Source: Aedes albopictus (taxonomy: Eukaryota; Arthropoda; Insecta; Diptera; Culicidae). From it: a DNA stretch of 64,000 bases. The translations under genes were made by a program, and so were the position numbers. Positions 1 to 11,200 of this stretch are shown piece by piece. Under the pieces are notes generated by a model. That model was not told the DNA's origin and ran no database searches. It was given only the letters and a program-made list of their open reading frames with translations. The DNA lies in contig NC_085136.1 of the NCBI RefSeq assembly GCF_035046485.1, positions 294,663,080 to 294,727,079 on the forward strand. Reading direction: 5' to 3'. Within the stretch, counting starts at the first letter, position 1; each line of letters begins with the position of its first letter.

Positions 1-2060
1 AGGACCAACTGGAGTATTCTCAGATGATCTTCTAGAAGAATTGCGGGAGGAACTACTGGAAGCATTCCCGAAGGAACTTCTGAAAAAAATTCCCGAATCA
101 CCTACTGGAGGTATTCCCGAGAGAGCTCCTAGAAGAATTCCCGGAGAAGTTCCATATTAATTCCAAAAGGAACTCCTGGAAGAATTCCCAGAGAAACTCC
201 TGAACAATACCCAGAAGAACTCCTGGAAGAAATCCCGGAGAATTTCCTGGAAGAATTTCCGGAGGAGCTTTCGGAAAAATTCCTGAGGATATCCTGGAAG
301 AATTTACGGAGGAATTCATGAAGGAGTTCCCGGAAGAATTGCTAAAAGAAAAACCGGAGGAACTGCTGGAAGAATTCCCGGAGGAACTCCTGGAAGAATT
401 TCCGGCGGAACTTCTGGAAGAATTTCCGAAGGAACTCCTGGAAGAACTCCCGGAGAAACTCCTGGAACAATTCCCAAAGGAACTCCTGGAGGAAATTCTG
501 GAAGAATTTTCGGAGGAATTCCTAGAGGAAATCCTGGAAGAATTCCCAGAGGAAATCTCCGGAAGACCTCTTGAAGGAACTCCTGGAAGAATTCCTGGAC
601 AATCTCCTAGAGGAATTCCCGAAAAATTCGTGAAGGACCTACTGGAGGTATTCCCGGAGGAACTCTAGGGAGCAATTCCCGGAGAATCTCCTAGAGGAAT
701 TCCTGGAAGAATTCCCGAAGGACCTACTGGAGATATTCCCGGTGGAACTCCTGGAAGAATTCCAGAAAGACTTACTGGAGGTATTCCCGGAGGAACTTCT
801 GGAAGAATTCCCGGAGGAACTTCTGGAAGAATTCCCGGAGGAACTTCTGGAAGAATTCCCGGAGGAACTTGTGGAAGTATTCCCAGAGAAATATCTGAAA
901 GAACTCCCGGAGGAACTTCAGGAAGAATTCCCGGAGGAACTTGTGGAAGAATTCCCGGAGGAACTTGTGGAAGAATTCCCGGAGGAACTTCTGGAAGAAT
1001 TCCCGGAGGAACTTCTGGAAGAATTCCCGGAAGAACTTCTGGAAAAATTCCCAGGGGGAACTTCTTGAAGAATTCCCGGAGGAACTTCTGGAAGAATTCC
1101 CGGAGGAACTTCTGGAAGAATTCCCGGAGGAACTTCTGGAAGAATTCTTGGAGGAATTTCTGGAAGAATTCCCGGAGGAACTTCTGGAAGAATTTCCGGA
1201 GGAACTTCTGGAAGAATTCCCGGAGCAACTTCTGGAAGAATTCCCGGAGGAACTTCTGGAAGAATTCCGGGTGGAACTTCTGGAAGAATTCCCAGAGAAA
1301 CTCTTGGAAGAATTTAGGATCTCCTTAAAAAAATCCGGAGGATTTCCTTATAAATTCCTGGAGAAACTCCAGAAAGAATTCCCAGAGGAACTCCTAGAAA
1401 AATTCCCCGAGAAACTCTTGAAGGAATTCACGGAGGAACTCCCGAAAGAATTACCAGCGGTACTCTTGGAAGAATTCCGAAGGAGTTCCTCATAAGCTCC
1501 TGGAGAAATTCCAGAAAAAAAATCCCAAGGAGACTTCTGCAGAATTCTCAGAATAATTTCTAGAAGAATTCCCGGAGGAATTCCTGGAAGAATTCCCGAA
1601 GGAACTCCTAGAGGAATTGAGGAAGTCCTGGAACAATACTCGGAGGAACTCCTGTAAGTATTCTGGAGGAGTTCTTCATGAATTTCTGGAGAAAGTCCAC
1701 AAAAAATCCCGGAGAAAATCCCAGAGGAACTCCTGGAAGAGTTCTCGGAGGAACTCCTGGAAGAGTTCTCGGAAGAACTCCTGGAAAAATTCTCGGAGGA
1801 ACTTCTGCAAGAATTCCCGGAGGAACTGTTGGAGGAATTGAGGAACTCCCGGAAGAATTACCAGTGAAACTCCTGGAAGAATTACCGGAGGAATTCCTGT
1901 AAGAATTCCCTGAGGAACTCCTGGAAGAATTCCCAGAAAAACTTCTGGAAGAACTCTTGGAGGAACTCCTAGAAGAATCCCTGGAGGAATTCCTGGAAGA
2001 AATCCCGTAGGAAGCTCTTATCAGATCCACCGATCTACCAGTGGGAACTCCCATACAAGG
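1..2060. repeat. Satellite block A: 24-bp tandem repeat, purine-rich on the + strand
   Basis: Tandem units built of two 12-bp halves, approximately GAATTCCCGGAG and GAACTTCTGGAA, each pair carrying a GAATTC (EcoRI) core. The best-preserved run is about 780-1270; both sides are more diverged. The period is 24 bp, so reading frames stay open on both strands (for example 742-1068 and 941-1495 on +, 665-1228 on -) and translate to EEFPEELL-type or PEVPPGIL-type repeats. These are repeat artefacts, not genes. The orientation is opposite to the satellite blocks at 42856-45090 and 49527-57262. The block lies in the Gprk2 intron downstream of the 3715-3835 exon. Confidence 0.93.
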
Positions 2061-2870
2061 GAGAGAATTCCAGGATGTAGCTCCAGTGGGAACTTTTGAA
2101 GAAATGTTAAGAGGGAAACTCTGGCGGAATTTTCAGTTAATTCTGGAGACATTCCTAGAGGGAACTCCTGGAGGAATCCCCAAGGGAAATCCTGAAAGTA
2201 TTCTCAGCGAGAACTCCTGCAGGAGTTCCCAGAGAGAGCTACTCGAAGAATCTACGGCGGGAACTTCTCTAAGCATTCGAAGTCTGAGGAATTCCCAGCG
2301 GAAACTTGTGGAGGAATCTCCAGCGGTAAAGAAATCCCCAGAAGAAATTCTTGGATGAACCCACAGTGGTAACTCTTGGAGGAATCCTCAACGAGAGCTT
2401 CTGTAGGAGTTCCTGAACGAATCCCCAGCAGGAATTCTTGGAGGAATCCTTAGCAAGAACTCTTGGAGGGCTATCCCTCTTCTTGCAGAAGTTCCCGCTT
2501 TGGATTCTCCCAAGAGTTTCCCTCTGGAAGTACACACTGGGAATCTCTTCAGAATTCCTGGAGGAATACCAGCTGACGCTGGGCATCCTTCAGGAATCTT
2601 CAACGAGAACTTGAGAACTCGAAGAATAATGTGCGAGAAATCCTGAAAACACCCAACGAGAACTCCTGAAGGAATGCTCATCAAGAACTCCAGAAGGGAT
2701 CTTCAGCGAGAACTCCAGAAGTGGAGATTCTTTCTGAAGTTCTCGCTCGCGAACTCGTGGTGGAATCCGCAATAGCAATTTCAAAACGGATTCTCAGCGA
2801 AAATTTCTGGAAGAATCCACAGCTAGGACTCCTGGAAGATTCGCCATTCATGGAGGATGCTGTCTAGAAT
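2061..2870. repeat. Decayed edge of satellite block A
   Basis: The pattern of GGAATT/GAACTCCTGGAGGAAT words continues at irregular spacing (for example TCCTGGAGGAATCCCC near 2167 and repeated GAACTC-GGAGGAAT words to about 2840), then fades into unique sequence. No gene is visible; the short open frames here are low-complexity by-products. Confidence 0.75.
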
Positions 2871-3714
2871 GTTAAAATTATTCCCTTAAACAATGTAACG
2901 ATGTGACCGGGAGGAGCTCTTTGTGAATCCCTAAGGGGAGCTTACAATTCAGTCCCCGCGAAAATAGCTGCTGGCATCTTTGCCCTGGAATTTTCTTTTA
3001 TTTAGACAAAGAACCATATCTCCAGCACCGTAAATTTTCCTCATCATGTCGCAACTGACACTGACTGGCAACAATCGCAGATGATGATGCTTGTCTTGGC
3101 AAGTTGAAGAGTTGGTCGTCAGGTTCCTATCAATTTCGCTTCATCTTTTATCGCACCGGCAAAACTCAACGCCAAAGCATCATCAATAGGACACAAACAG
3201 CAAATTTGTTCGCCACCAAGGATTTATTTTTATGTCGAACAAACAGGAGCACAGAGTGGGAAGAAAACGATCCCTTTGACCGCCGGCGGCGGGCGCAGCT
3301 GATGGACTTCCAAGGAGTTGTTTGTGTCCACCGTCCATCGATGGACGCGACGCGACGACCGCCTGAAAGCCCCGAGGGGAAGTGGTTCCCCGAAATCTTC
3401 GCCCCAAAGTCCGCTTTGGTGTGGGCGACGATTATCCCTCCGATAAAGATAAGGGGAGGAAACAAAAAGAATAGAACGCTCCCGGCGATGACGAAGACGA
3501 AGATGAAGTTGGGGAAGCCAAAGTTGGTTGGATTCCGCGGGGCTTCGGGACCCGAGAGATTAGGAACAGGATTTCTGGTGCGCCTCCGGGGAAAACTTCT
3601 AGGAAAGTAAGAAACCTCGTAGGAGCGAAAAGATTTGCGAAAATGCGTTCCTCCCAGTAGTGGGATGATTTTGTTTACACAGTGTATATTGTAGATAGGA
3701 GGAATTTTACTCAC
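2871..3714 (-). other. Gprk2: Unique intron sequence downstream of the Gprk2 exon
   Basis: This stretch is non-repetitive and more GC-rich than most of the intron, especially 3280-3600. On the minus strand it begins directly at a consensus 5' splice site (GTGAGT at 3709-3714). An open frame of 182 codons runs through it on the minus strand (3166-3714) and one of 168 codons on the plus strand (3104-3610). Neither resembles a family I know, and the minus frame starts inside the intron. I treat it as intron, possibly holding regulatory sequence. Confidence 0.6.
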
Positions 3715-3835
3715 CTCGTCGTATCTTCCAGAAAGGAGATATACCGGTAGTACTGCGGTCGCTTAACTTTGCAGAACTGGAAAAACAGCTCCCGCCCGAT
3801 TGGCTGCTGATCAACTACGTAACCGTAACTTACAT
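3715..3835 (-). CDS. Gprk2: Gprk2 internal exon: RGS-homology domain of a G protein-coupled receptor kinase (GRK4/5/6 type)
   Basis: GRKs phosphorylate activated seven-transmembrane receptors at the membrane; insect Gprk2 also acts on Smoothened in Hedgehog signalling. Read on the minus strand, the 121-bp exon follows a pyrimidine-rich tract ending in CAG and is followed by GTGAGT. It holds 2 bases completing a split codon, 39 codons and 2 trailing bases. The translation includes VSYGYVVDQQPIGRELF and FQFCKVKRPQYYRYISFLED. DQQPIGRELF and the FCxxxRP...FL pattern are hallmarks of the RGS-homology domain that precedes the kinase domain in GRKs. The leading AT joins the trailing G of the exon at 45579-45674 to give Asp, so the product reads ...NKI-D-VSYGY..., continuous with known GRKs. 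The final AG needs one base from the next exon, which lies outside the window. There are no stops or frameshifts. The family call is secure; the exact symbol rests on resemblance to insect Gprk2 rather than to the GRK2/3-type Gprk1. Confidence 0.94.
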
Positions 3836-3870
3836 CTGGAAGAGGGAAAGAAAAGAGTTTGAGTTAGTAA
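3836..3870 (-). promoter_or_regulatory. Gprk2: 3' splice site of the 41.7-kb intron, with a perfect branch-point consensus
   Basis: On the minus strand the sequence upstream of the exon reads TACTAAC (3863-3869), then a CT-rich tract (CTCTTTTCTTTCCCTCTTCCAG) ending at 3836. TACTAAC equals the optimal branch-point sequence and sits about 30 nt before the AG, a normal spacing. This supports the exon boundary chosen at 3835. Confidence 0.85.
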
Positions 3871-5200
3871 ATGTTACATAAATTTATTAGATAAAAAAAA
3901 TATACTCTTTAAATCAGTTTAGAAATGATGATATAATATTAAAAAAAAGTTTCAAAGCAATCTTTCTGGGGTTTCTTCAAATCCCTCGCCACTATTCTAA
4001 CAGACGGTTGAAAGGCATAAGGTCGAAAGATAAAAGAGGTTCTTCAAGGGTTTGTCCATTTTACCTTTTGTAGTTACGATTATTTGTTTTTCGACCTTCT
4101 GTCTTGGATTCCTCTAAGAAACTATGGCAGAACTAATTACAATTTTCACTAGAAATTCCTCCAAAAAATTGAGATGATATTACTCAAGCAAATCTACCAA
4201 CAACATTAAAAAAATTTTCAAGAAATTCCAAGAATAGTTTTACTAAAAATCCTTATCTAAAGATTCAGAAAGTAGTCCATGAAATCAGCTGTCAGATTTA
4301 ACACAAATAGTTCTATCAGGACTAATACGATAAAGTTCTAAACTGTTATTTCTATAACAACCGATTGTTCTCTTTCAGGAACTCTAAAGAAATTTATAAA
4401 AAACACACGTTTTTAAAAAAATCTTAAAAACCTCAATTATTCCGAATGTAGGGTCTTTTACCATTTGGGCAGGTGTTCCTATTTTGGGCACTTGCCGCTA
4501 TAACTAAGTCAATTTCAAACCGATTTATTTGAATTTTTGTACAGAGTTAGATACTGTTAGTTAGAAATCAATCGGTTTGAAATCGACTTAGTTATAGCGG
4601 CAAGTGCCCAAAATAGGTACACCTGCCCACATGGTACAAGACCCTATTTCAAGATATTCCACAAAATAAATTACCAATTAATTCAGAAATTCTCCCAGGA
4701 ATTCCGGCAGAAAGAATGAAGGGTCTTCTTCGTCATGTGGTGTTTTTGTGGACCAAATTGCCTGAAATTTGGTTATATAACTCAGCTTGCTTGGGAAAGA
4801 TTTGAGGCCAGCTCTGAGAGCTGTTGACCTCTCAGAGCTTCAAAATAATGGGGGGTACCAAGAAAATAAAACTGACGAGCATACGTAAGTTCCCCTATTT
4901 CTATGAAAAATAATCCTCTAAGTTCAGCTTTTTTTGTTTACCAGTCTTGGATCAAAAACACCAATCCCATAAGTTATCAGCACTCTCTGATTGTAAAATT
5001 AGTAATTCAGCAATTGAACAAGAATTGAGACAAGAATTTCCCCCGATTACCTCCAGGTACACCACAACAAATTACTTTTGAGATTCTTTCGGAATTTATC
5101 AAAAAATTTCCGGAGCTGGCATAAACATATGATTCTCGTAACTAGTTCAGCAAGAATACCTCTAAGGATTTCTCTAGGTTAAGTGCATTTCTGTTAATAT
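3871..5200. other. AT-rich intron with no gene, apart from the MITE at 4451-4644
   Basis: Both strands are rich in stops and poly-A/T tracts. Diverged GGAATTCC-like words occur (around 4150-4250 and 4680-4710), suggesting very old satellite remnants. Nothing coding is visible. Confidence 0.6.
4451..4644. mobile_element. MITE with about 75-bp terminal inverted repeats and TA target duplication
   Basis: The left arm starts GGGTCTTTTACCATTTGGGC and the right arm is its near-complement, ending in CATGGTACAAGACCC. The arms also share TTTGGGCACTTGCCGCTATA and GTCAATTTCAAACCGAT. TA flanks both ends (4449-4450 and 4645-4646). TA duplication fits Tc1/mariner-type or other mTA elements. There is no coding capacity. 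A diverged relative lies at 17848-18027. Confidence 0.85.
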
Positions 5201-5790
5201 ATTTCTGTTGAACTTTCACCAGGAATTTTTCTTGCGTCTTCTTCAAGAATTTTTCAAGAAGTTTATCTAAAAATTCATCTTGAAACCAGTCCATGGGTTT
5301 CCTCAAACAATCTTCAGATATTCCTCCTGGGACTCCTTTGGCGATTCTTTAGGAAATTCTTTCAAGGACTGCTACAGAAGTTTGCGCATGCATTCCTCCA
5401 TGTTTTCCTTCAAACATTTCCGAAGGAACTCCTCTAAAAATATCATCAGAATTTCCTCCATAAGTTTTTGGGAATTTTCCAGGAATTCTTTTACAATTTT
5501 TTCAAGAATTTCTTCTTGGATTTCTCCATGAGTTTCTTCAGAAACTCATTTAAAGATTTCTTTAAAATATGCAGTTCCAGGAGATTTTTTTCACAGAGAT
5601 TCTGAGATTCTTTCTTGTTGGTATTTGTCAAGAGGTCCTTCCAGGTAGGACTCTTATTGTCTCAGCCATTTGTTTATGAATTTCTTTAGAAAATTTTAAA
5701 GGGATTCTTGTGGAATTTCTTCCAGGGATTGATTAGATACTTCAGAAATGTCTCCGAAGATTCTCTCAGCTGTTTCAGCAGATACAGTAA

Positions 5791-5994
5791 GGACCCGATT
5801 TTGTCAGCCCCATTTTGCGACAAACTTTTCACTTTCATTATCTTACAGTCAAATTTTTATTATTTTATTATTGCTTATCATCAACCTACAACTGAGATGC
5901 AGAACATACAGGGATAAAAAGTTTGAAAAATTGTTTAAGTTTTTGCAGGGAGCAAAACATGTGTTCCGAAAAGGGGCTGACAAAATCGGGTCAC
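5791..5994. mobile_element. Short MITE with TIR GACCCGATTTTGTCAGCCCC and likely TAA target duplication
   Basis: A perfect 20-bp inverted repeat occurs at 5792-5811 and 5973-5992. TAA flanks both sides (5788-5790 and 5995-5997). A 3-bp TWA target site is typical of PIF/Harbinger elements. The interior is AT-rich and non-coding. It is inserted in the pyrimidine-rich half of the degenerate block. Confidence 0.75.
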
Positions 5995-6637
5995 TAATGT
6001 ACCTATATCATTTTAAACCATTGCTTGGCATTTTCTAAGGAATTTGTCAAGAAATTCTCCTATGTATACTTGCAGAGAATTCTCCTGATTTTCTCAAAAA
6101 AAAATTTTTTTAGAAATTTCTTCAGTAGTCCCCTGAAGAACCACCCAAGTTTCGTTTTCATTTCTGTAAGATTTACATCAGAAATTTCTTTTCTTCTTGT
6201 TTATGTTTTATCCACTTCCGATATTGTATGGACAATTTTTCTGAGAACTCCTAGGGGCAAGGCAGATATAACGGAAGTTGATCTTTTTTCAGAGTGATAC
6301 TCACGAATCCTCTTGATTACTCTGGTTTCACAAAGCGTTCTCAGGTACCAGAGGAAAATCGAGAATTTATGTCAGATTTTACGCATTTGAGAGCCGTTTA
6401 GATACGAGCAAAAGAGAGTAACTCAGAATTGCTTCGGATTGCACAGTGTCTTTCCCCTAGAAGAGTTACACCGGAGGTATCTCCTGGATCTTCTAGGGAT
6501 CCCTAAAAAATATTATACATTCAATAAGTACCTTAATTTGCAGTTTCACCAAGAAATTTTGAAGAAATTTCTTTAAAAGTCCCTCAATGGATTTCTCCAG
6601 GAACCCTTTTAGAAATTTCTCAAACAAGTTTTCTGTC

Positions 6638-6703
6638 CCCACTCGCATATCAGTCCCATCTTTGCTGGGATTCCTATTCATATGGGACAGTTATGCGAGT
6701 GGG
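6638..6703. repeat. Hairpin with 22-bp arms (CCCACTCGCATA...TATGCGAGTGGG)
   Basis: The arms at 6638-6659 and 6682-6703 are inverted copies with few mismatches. The word TTATGCGA then repeats immediately downstream (6703-6721). It is probably a minimal MITE remnant. Its GTCCCAT core resembles that of the hairpin at 46616-46693. Confidence 0.6.
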
Positions 6704-7801
6704 TTATGCGACAGTTATGCGAGAATTACTTCCAGAGATTCTACAAAAGTTTGCAATATTTTTTTTTCTTCAAATTTAAAAGGTATCTTGAAGAATTCCT
6801 TCGGATATTTTTCCAGGCATTCTTTGGAGAAAACATAGAAATTGCTACAGAAATCCAGGAATCCCTCCAGATTGTCCAGAAATCCCTCCAGAAAATTCTC
6901 AAAAACTACTTCTCGGAATCTCCAAAGGTATCCCCAGGTGTTTTCGAGGGATTTCTTCACACCATCCTCAAGAATTTCATCAGAGATCCTTTCAAGAAGA
7001 TATTTTCCTGGGATTCCTTCAGCTATTCCATTTTTTTTGTACAATTCAGGAACATCTTCTGAAACAATACCTCGAGGAATATCTGAAACAATTCTTGCAA
7101 AAATTGTTAAAGGAATCTCAGGAGATATGACGGAGTTGCAGGACCAGTTTCTAAAAACAATCTTTGTAGAAATTTCTGCAACAATCTCTGCAGAAATTCT
7201 TGGAGGAACCTATGAAAGAATTTTCGAAGCAATCTCTGTAGGATTTTTAAAGATAATTTTAGCGGAACCTATTAAAAACTCTATGAAAGAACATTCAAAG
7301 AAATCGTTTACTAGTATTCCTGAAGAAAATTGTGAAACTCTGAAGAAATCTCTGGAGATATTTCTGAAGAGATCCTCGAAGAAATCCCTGGAGAAAAATT
7401 AAGTAAACTAGAGAATCTCAGTAGAAGTCTCAAGAAGAACTGCTGAAAAAATCTCTAGAAAAGTATCTGAAGAAGTACCATGGAAATTCTTGAAAAAATC
7501 TCAGAAGGAGTTTCTGAAGAGCTTCCTGGATAAATAACTGGAGAAACTCCTCGGGAACCATTGGTGGAATTCCTAGATTTTTTTTTGAAAATTACTGTAT
7601 AAATCCTTTAATAAAATTCTTGGAGGAATTTCTGAGAGTATTCCTGGAGCAATCTGTTGTATTTTTGCGTATTTCTTATGTAACTACTGTGGGAATACCT
7701 CAAAAACGCCTTCCTTCAGTGATCCCTTGAAATAGAAAAAACTCTTGAGATATTTTTACAGGAATTCCTGCAGATATTCATGGGAAGTATTTCTGAATTC
7801 C

Positions 7802-7843
7802 AGGGCTGAAAGTCTCTTAAATAAAGACAAATCAATCAATCAA
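7802..7843 (+). mobile_element. Extremely 5'-truncated non-LTR retrotransposon tail with 11-bp target duplication
   Basis: A 42-bp insert begins AGGGCTGAAAGTCTC, has an AATAAA-like signal and ends in ATCAATCAATCAA. TTCTGAATTCC flanks it on both sides (7791-7801 and 7844-7854), as expected from target-primed reverse transcription. The same tail recurs at 33103-33146. The source element's clade cannot be told from the tail. Confidence 0.75.
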
Positions 7844-8440
7844 TTCTGAATTCCGTGAACAATCTGTGAAGAAATTTTTGGATTTATCCACTTAGTAAAT
7901 TATTGAGAAATTTCCTAAAAAAACATGAAGAATCTCTGAATGGACTGTAGCAGGAATCTCTGGGCGAATTCCAACTGAAACACTTAAAATAGTAATGTAA
8001 GAATTTCCGGAGGAATTCCTGCAGGATTTTTGGAATGAACAGCTGAGGCAATTTCTGGACGCCTTTTCATTTTCAATGAAATTTCTGAACAAATCTCTAG
8101 AGCAATTTCCAAAGGATTTTCCAAATACCTTTTTTCCTTAGAAGAATCTATAAAATAATTCCCAACGGAAATTAAAAATGAAAATATGTCAATCTATCTA
8201 GAGGAATTTTCGAAGGAATTTCTGGAGAAATTCTAGAGGGAATATCTAAAGGAAGCCTTGGATAAATTTCCTAAAAAAAAACTGGAAGAATTTCTGATGG
8301 AACCGCTAGAATAGTTTCTCAAAGAAACTTTGGTAGGTTTTTAAAACCGAAGTTTTATTTCTGAAAGAAACCATGCAGCAATTTCGAAAACAAAAACAAT
8401 AGAAGCTTTTGCAAAGGAATATCCCTGAACGTTTCTAAAA

Positions 8441-9848
8441 CTCCCTGAAATAATATGATACCTTATTGTATAGCTCTGGAGACCCACGGAATCTCCTATT
8501 CTAAGGCTCTCCTGAAACTTTCAAGCGAAGTTAGAAATAACTTGGAAGTAAAAAAATATTATCAATTATGTAACATTAGGAAGCAATCGACTTCAAAACT
8601 TCTTAAGGATTCAATTAGCTCTTGTGTATCATAAGTGCTTCCATGCAGAAAAACCTCCTCGTGCTGATGAGAGTAATTAGCAAGAACAATGTAACCGAGG
8701 CCCACTTCACTCAATCCCATCATTCTCGCTTGAATGCCAGCAACAGATGATGAACTCCCATCAATATGTCACCCATCAAGCAACAAACTTCCTCACCTGC
8801 CTACTGCAAGAAACGTCTTCATCCCCTCCCCTTGCGCGCCTAATGAGCGAGCGCGTTGACTGCCATTTTTCCTCATCAGGTGTTTGACGAGAGTTCCGCA
8901 GCTTTTTCCCGGAGTCAAGTTTTCCTCAATTTTACCCATCGCCAGTCGTGTGCCAAAATTTTCCTCTAATTTGTCATTAATCTACCCTCATTCTTCGTTT
9001 GGGCCACTCTTTCATCCCGGGAAAACGGAAAACTCTTTGCTCAAGATGGGTGCCTTATTTCCACCGTCACGTCACGTGTTCGTTCCGAGAACGAGCATCC
9101 TGATGGGTACGACTACCACAGGTCTGCTAGGCGGCAGAATTAATTACGTCTTTTTTCCTGTGCGTACTTCATGGGTGCACTCACCAACGCGTTTGAACCT
9201 GTGAGTTCTGGGCCGGGCGGAAGCCGCGGCCGGAACATGAAACGGAACGTCTCGTCGTCGGAGGAAAAAAGCCTCCCGGGATGTCGGACGTTCTGAGTTT
9301 CCCAGCTTTGTTTAGGCCATTGTTGGTTGTAAGTCTCATTTTTCTGAGCCACGCTCGGACGACCCCGAATTGTCTGCCGGGTTTTCGAAGTTGGAAGCCA
9401 TTTTTCTTGCGTTTTTTTTTTTTTTATTTGGCAGCCGTCAGACCACCCGTCGGGAGCCAAGCACCCGGACAGAAGAGACACGATGCCTTCCAGTGTTTTA
9501 ATTATGTAATCGTCTGACGACCCCGCGCCGCCCGCGGCTCGTTGAGCTCTGCTTGTCTTCTTTGTGTAACCTTTTTTTTGTGCTTGAAAGGGGCGAACGT
9601 CCGTCCGGTAAACGAGAGTTGAGATGTTTTATTCTTTGCAGAAAAGGCAACGTTTAGCAATTCCTTTTAGTTGATTTACTTTGCGAATATTGAAATCAGT
9701 AGCAATGAAAGCTTTGAGTTTTTATGTTTTAGTGTAACAATTCAATAGAATCTTTTTGGAGCTATTAATTTATTTTCTCTTAACACTACATTCTAAATTT
9801 ATTTACTGGCGATCCCTCGAATCGCCAGTAGGATTTATCTCGGCTGCT
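8441..9848. other. Unique intron island, no gene recognised
   Basis: Positions about 8600-9640 are non-repetitive and relatively GC-rich (8820-9560 in particular), unlike the AT-rich repeats around them. Open frames at 8884-9204 (+) and 9140-9481 (-) are overlapping and unrecognised. A good minus-strand splice-donor word (GTGAGT) lies at about 9174-9179, but no convincing exon could be built around it. 9640-9848 is AT-rich and includes a small hairpin (CTGGCGATccctcgaATCGCCAG) near 9807-9829. Confidence 0.5.
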
Positions 9849-10207
9849 CCTTAAGGCGAAACTGGAAGCATTTCCTCATTTTTTTGGTTTTTGATTTTTC
9901 ATTAAATAACGAAGCAATATTTTCAAAATCGGTTTTCGTGCACATGTAGAGTATGGATCAAGGTACCTCCTGATTTTTTTTGGTGGTGAAAATGTTCTCC
10001 GTTTTTGCAGAAACCATTTTTTGTGAGTTTTTGCTTAAAAATGGTTTCTGCAAAAACGAAAAACATTTTCACCAAGAAAAAAAATCAGGAGGTACCTTGA
10101 TCCATACTCAACGCGTGCACGAAAACCGATTTTGAAAATATTGCTTCGTAATTAAATAAAAAAAAAAAAACAAAAAATGAGGAAATGGATCCAGTTTCGC
10201 CTTAAGG
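9849..10207. mobile_element. Palindromic piggyBac-like MITE flanked by TTAA
   Basis: This is a near-complete inverted repeat of about 359 bp with arms of about 160 bp. The left end reads TTAAGGCGAAACTGGA and the right end TCCAGTTTCGCCTTAA. TTAA (9851-9854 and 10202-10205) is the piggyBac target site. Mid-arm landmarks are GGTACCTTGATCCATACT and AAAACCGATTTTGAAAATAT. It is non-coding. A truncated copy is at 23590-23866. Confidence 0.85.
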
Positions 10208-11200
10208 GGTTGATATTTCTTCAAGGGACTCCTCCGACAATAACTTTAAAAATTCTTATGGCAATTCTTTTCTTTTTTATGAATTTCTCCAGTCATTTGA
10301 GAATTGCTAGAGAAAACTCCAAAAATCCTTGGACAATTTCTTTGGATTTTTTTCCAAGAATTTCTCTGACATTTTTTTCATGTTATTTTCCAGCATTTTA
10401 CTCAGGATTTCCTTGAACAATTTCTTCTGCAGTTTGTTCAAAAATCTCTCTGGCAATCAAGTAGTGAGTTTCCCGACATTTTTTTTAATTTCTGCGGCAA
10501 TTATTTTAGAAAATCCTCCGGCAATTCTTTTGAGAAATCTTATTGTAACTATTCTAAGATTTTTTTTTTTTTGGAAATATCCTCTAGCTCCTCCGCAAAA
10601 AATGGATGCAAGAGTTTCTCCGAAAATTTCGTAACAAATTCTTCCGACAATTATTTTAATATTTTTCAGTATTTCAGAAAAATCTCCAGGATTTTCTCAG
10701 GCAAATTAATTTGGAATTGTACCTGTAATTTGGAAAGGAAATACGCAACACTTTTTCATTGCTTTCTTTACTTAACTTTTTCCAGAAATGTATTCCATGA
10801 AATCTTTAAAATATTACCGAAAAAAATGCTTAACAAATTGCCGGTGGCAACTTTTTATAAAACGCCGTTTTTTTTAAATGCAGGAGGAATTCTCAAATAA
10901 TTTCCAGCAAGAACTTCTGAAATAATATTTGGAATCAAATTCTGAAGTTACTTTCGAAAGAATTCCCATTAGAATGCCATAGGAAATTCTAAAGAAATTG
11001 TACAAAAAACATGCAATAGGACTCCTTGAGAAATTCTCAAATGAACTACTACATATATTGCGTAGCAAATCCTGGAAGTAAAGTCCTGAAAAGTTTGTAA
11101 AACATCTTAAAAAATTGCTTTAGGAATTATTCAGCCTTTTTCAAGAATTCTTAAAATTTATCAGAATCGTTCCCAAACATTATTTTTAAATTTTCCCGGC
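10208..11200. repeat. Degenerate satellite-derived block with a polarity switch near 10880
   Basis: 10210-10870 carries pyrimidine-rich TTTCTCCGGCAATT-type words. From 10880 to 11080 they become GGAATTCTCAAA/AACTTCTGAAAT purine-rich words. Architecture is as at 5210-8440. Short open frames (10329-10634, 10571-10900) are unrecognised. Confidence 0.5.

Larger units (their letters stand above)
5210..8440. repeat. Degenerate satellite-derived block with a strand-polarity switch near 7070
   Basis: From about 5210 to 7060 the + strand is rich in TTTCTTCAGGAATTTCTCC-like words (pyrimidine-rich). From about 7070 to 8440 it is rich in GGAATTTCTGGAGAAATTC-like words (purine-rich). These match the 12-bp GAATT-CTCC motif of the satellite blocks in opposite orientations. 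The spacing is irregular and identity is low, so this is ancient. Short open frames here (such as 6842-7402) are motif-derived. Confidence 0.6.

Noticed and set aside
3166..3714. 182-codon minus-strand frame next to the exon, considered as an exon extension
   Set aside because: It starts after a perfect GTGAGT donor, lies in a different register from the exon, and has no GRK similarity.
9140..9200. Minus-strand GTGAGT donor word near 9174-9179 considered as an extra Gprk2 exon
   Set aside because: No acceptor with a pyrimidine tract at a sensible distance and no GRK-like peptide; the known exons already join in phase.
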